Of a DNA stretch of 5,856 bases, positions 4,907 to 5,856 are shown one piece after another. The DNA lies in contig CAZNMO010000254.1 of the NCBI GenBank assembly GCA_964574195.1, positions 1-5,856 on the forward strand, in the 5' to 3' direction. The first letter of the stretch is position 1; each line of letters opens with the position of its first letter. Source of the stretch: BRH-c25 sp964574195 (GTDB taxonomy: Bacteria; Bacillota; Clostridia; Lutisporales; Lutisporaceae). A program made the translations under genes and the position numbers. Under the pieces are notes generated by a model. The model saw only the letters and a program-made list of their open reading frames with translations, was not told the origin of the DNA and did not search any database.

Positions 4907-5856
4907 TATATGAAGTCAGGTCTGGCAAGTCTGCTTCGCAGTCCGGAGTATCGTTTGGTTATATGGTTATTACCTATCATCTGATGCAGAAAGCTTTCCT
5001 TGCCGACCAATACCACCATGGTTTTTGCCCTGGTCAGCCCAGTATACAGCAGGTTCCTGGTCATAAGCATCGGAGGTCCGAAGGTAAGCGGCATCACAAG
5101 TACCGGGAATTCAGAGCCCTGGCTTTTGTGAACCGTAAGGGCATAGGCATGCTCCAACTCATCAAGCATTGAAAAATCATATTTGACAAGCCGCTCCCTG
5201 TCAAATATAACTTCTAGATACTGCTCCTCATTATCTATGCTCATTATAGTTCCCAGGTCTCCATTGAACACGCCTTCCCCTTCCTTTTCGAAGTCAGTTA
5301 TACTCTGCCACCTCATTTTATAATTGTTCTTTATCTGCATCACCTTGTCGCCTGTCCTGAAAATGGCATCCTTATGCTTTTTTTCAGGTTTCGCATGCTC
5401 CGGCGGGTTCAAGGCCTTTTGAAGCTGCTGATTCAAATTCAAAACCCCACAGGTGCCCTTTTTCATAGGTGAAAGCACCTGTATTCCCTCATAGAAATCA
5501 AGTCCTGTATATTTCGGAAGTCTCTCTGTACAAAGCTCAATTATTGTTGATACGATACTCTCCTGACTATCCTGCCTGATCAGGAAAAAGTCACTGTTTC
5601 TGGAGCTTATGACCGGTGGCTCCCCCCTGTTTATCTTATGGGCATTTACAACTATCATACTGCTTTCGGCCTGTCTGAATATCTCATCCAGCCTGACCAC
5701 AGGCAAAATGCCGCTTTCTATTATATCCCGAAGCACATTGCCGGGGCCTACCGAAGGAAGCTGGTCAACATCACCCACCAGCACCACCCTTGTACCTTCA
5801 GCAATAGCCTTCAGCAGGTTGTTCATAAGCAGTATATCTATCATTGATACTTCATC
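4906..5856 (-). CDS. recD2: RecD2/TraA-family ATP-dependent DNA helicase, C-terminal part
   Basis: The frame is open to the window edge, so the N-terminus, including the Walker A region, is missing; 316 residues are visible. RecD2 proteins are 5'-3' superfamily 1B helicases involved in DNA repair and recombination, acting without RecBC. The fragment begins exactly at the Walker B motif DEVSMID (1-7). It continues with motif III VGDVDQLPSVGPG (27-39), motif IV LDEIFRQAESS (56-66), EGVFNGDLGTI (about 194-204, in the SH3-like 2B region of the family), motif V HAYALTVHKSQGSEFP (about 236-251) and motif VI LLYTGLTRAK (about 269-278). All expected motifs are present, so the visible part looks functional. 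The ATG at 5844 is internal, not the start. RecD2 is preferred over TraA/MobA relaxase-helicases from the chromosomal competence and flagellar context, but the missing half would settle this. Confidence 0.9.
   Translation of the reverse strand, partial: DEVSMIDILLMNNLLKAIAEGTRVVLVGDVDQLPSVGPGNVLRDIIESGILPVVRLDEIFRQAESSMIVVNAHKINRGEPPVISSRNSDFFLIRQDSQESIVSTIIELCTERLPKYTGLDFYEGIQVLSPMKKGTCGVLNLNQQLQKALNPPEHAKPEKKHKDAIFRTGDKVMQIKNNYKMRWQSITDFEKEGEGVFNGDLGTIMSIDNEEQYLEVIFDRERLVKYDFSMLDELEHAYALTVHKSQGSEFPVLVMPLTFGPPMLMTRNLLYTGLTRAKTMVVLVGKESFLHQMIGNNHITKRYSGLRSRLARPDFI

Noticed and set aside
4597..5172. A 191-codon plus-strand frame spanning the comF/recD2 junction
   Set aside because: It crosses two well-supported minus-strand genes and their translation signals and shows no protein motif.
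1..5856. Search by eye for CRISPR repeats, tRNA genes, insertion sequences and phage genes
   Set aside because: No direct repeat array, tRNA cloverleaf, transposase frame or terminal repeats were seen; nearly the whole window is covered by housekeeping-type genes on one strand.

Overview
All seven genes lie on the minus strand, so transcription runs from position 5856 towards 1. The window suggests a motile, Gram-positive, anaerobic clostridium. Gene order in transcription direction is recD2 (3' part), comF/comFC, yvyF, flgM, flgN, flgK and a second flgK-type gene running off the left edge. Apart from the helicase and the second flgK, this is the classic Firmicute competence-to-late-flagellar block known from Bacillus subtilis (comFA-comFB-comFC-yvyF-flgM-flgN-flgK-flgL). 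Moderate GC content, strong AGGAGG-like ribosome binding sites and GTG/TTG starts fit Clostridia. The species cannot be fixed from this window.

Layout. 4906-5856 holds the last 316 residues of a RecD2/TraA-type superfamily 1 helicase, starting at its Walker B motif. comF follows (4187-4891), with its ribosome binding site sharing a base with the recD2 stop codon. A 55-bp gap then leads to yvyF (3712-4131), a small protein with two four-cysteine zinc motifs around a helix-turn-helix-like core. Directly after yvyF stands a strong intrinsic terminator (3678-3706). It is followed by a convincing sigma-28/SigD promoter (3639-3666) that drives flgM (3297-3602), the anti-sigma-28 factor. A 12-bp inverted repeat without a clear U-tract separates flgM from flgN (2704-3216). 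flgK (1218-2666) and the second flgK-like gene (1-1205) follow closely.

How the genes work together. The promoter makes a late-flagellar unit: FlgM holds sigma-28 until the hook is complete, FlgN is the export chaperone for hook-associated proteins, and FlgK forms the hook-filament junction. The upstream genes (helicase, ComF, YvyF) form a separate unit related to DNA processing and competence, ended by the terminator.

I found no sign of a wholly new system. The points most worth a second look are the two non-identical tandem FlgK proteins, the hairpin between flgM and flgN, the terminator-promoter junction, the uncharacterised YvyF protein, and a RecD2 helicase where ComFA would be expected. 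The plus strand shows only antisense shadow frames. No gap between genes exceeds 110 bp.
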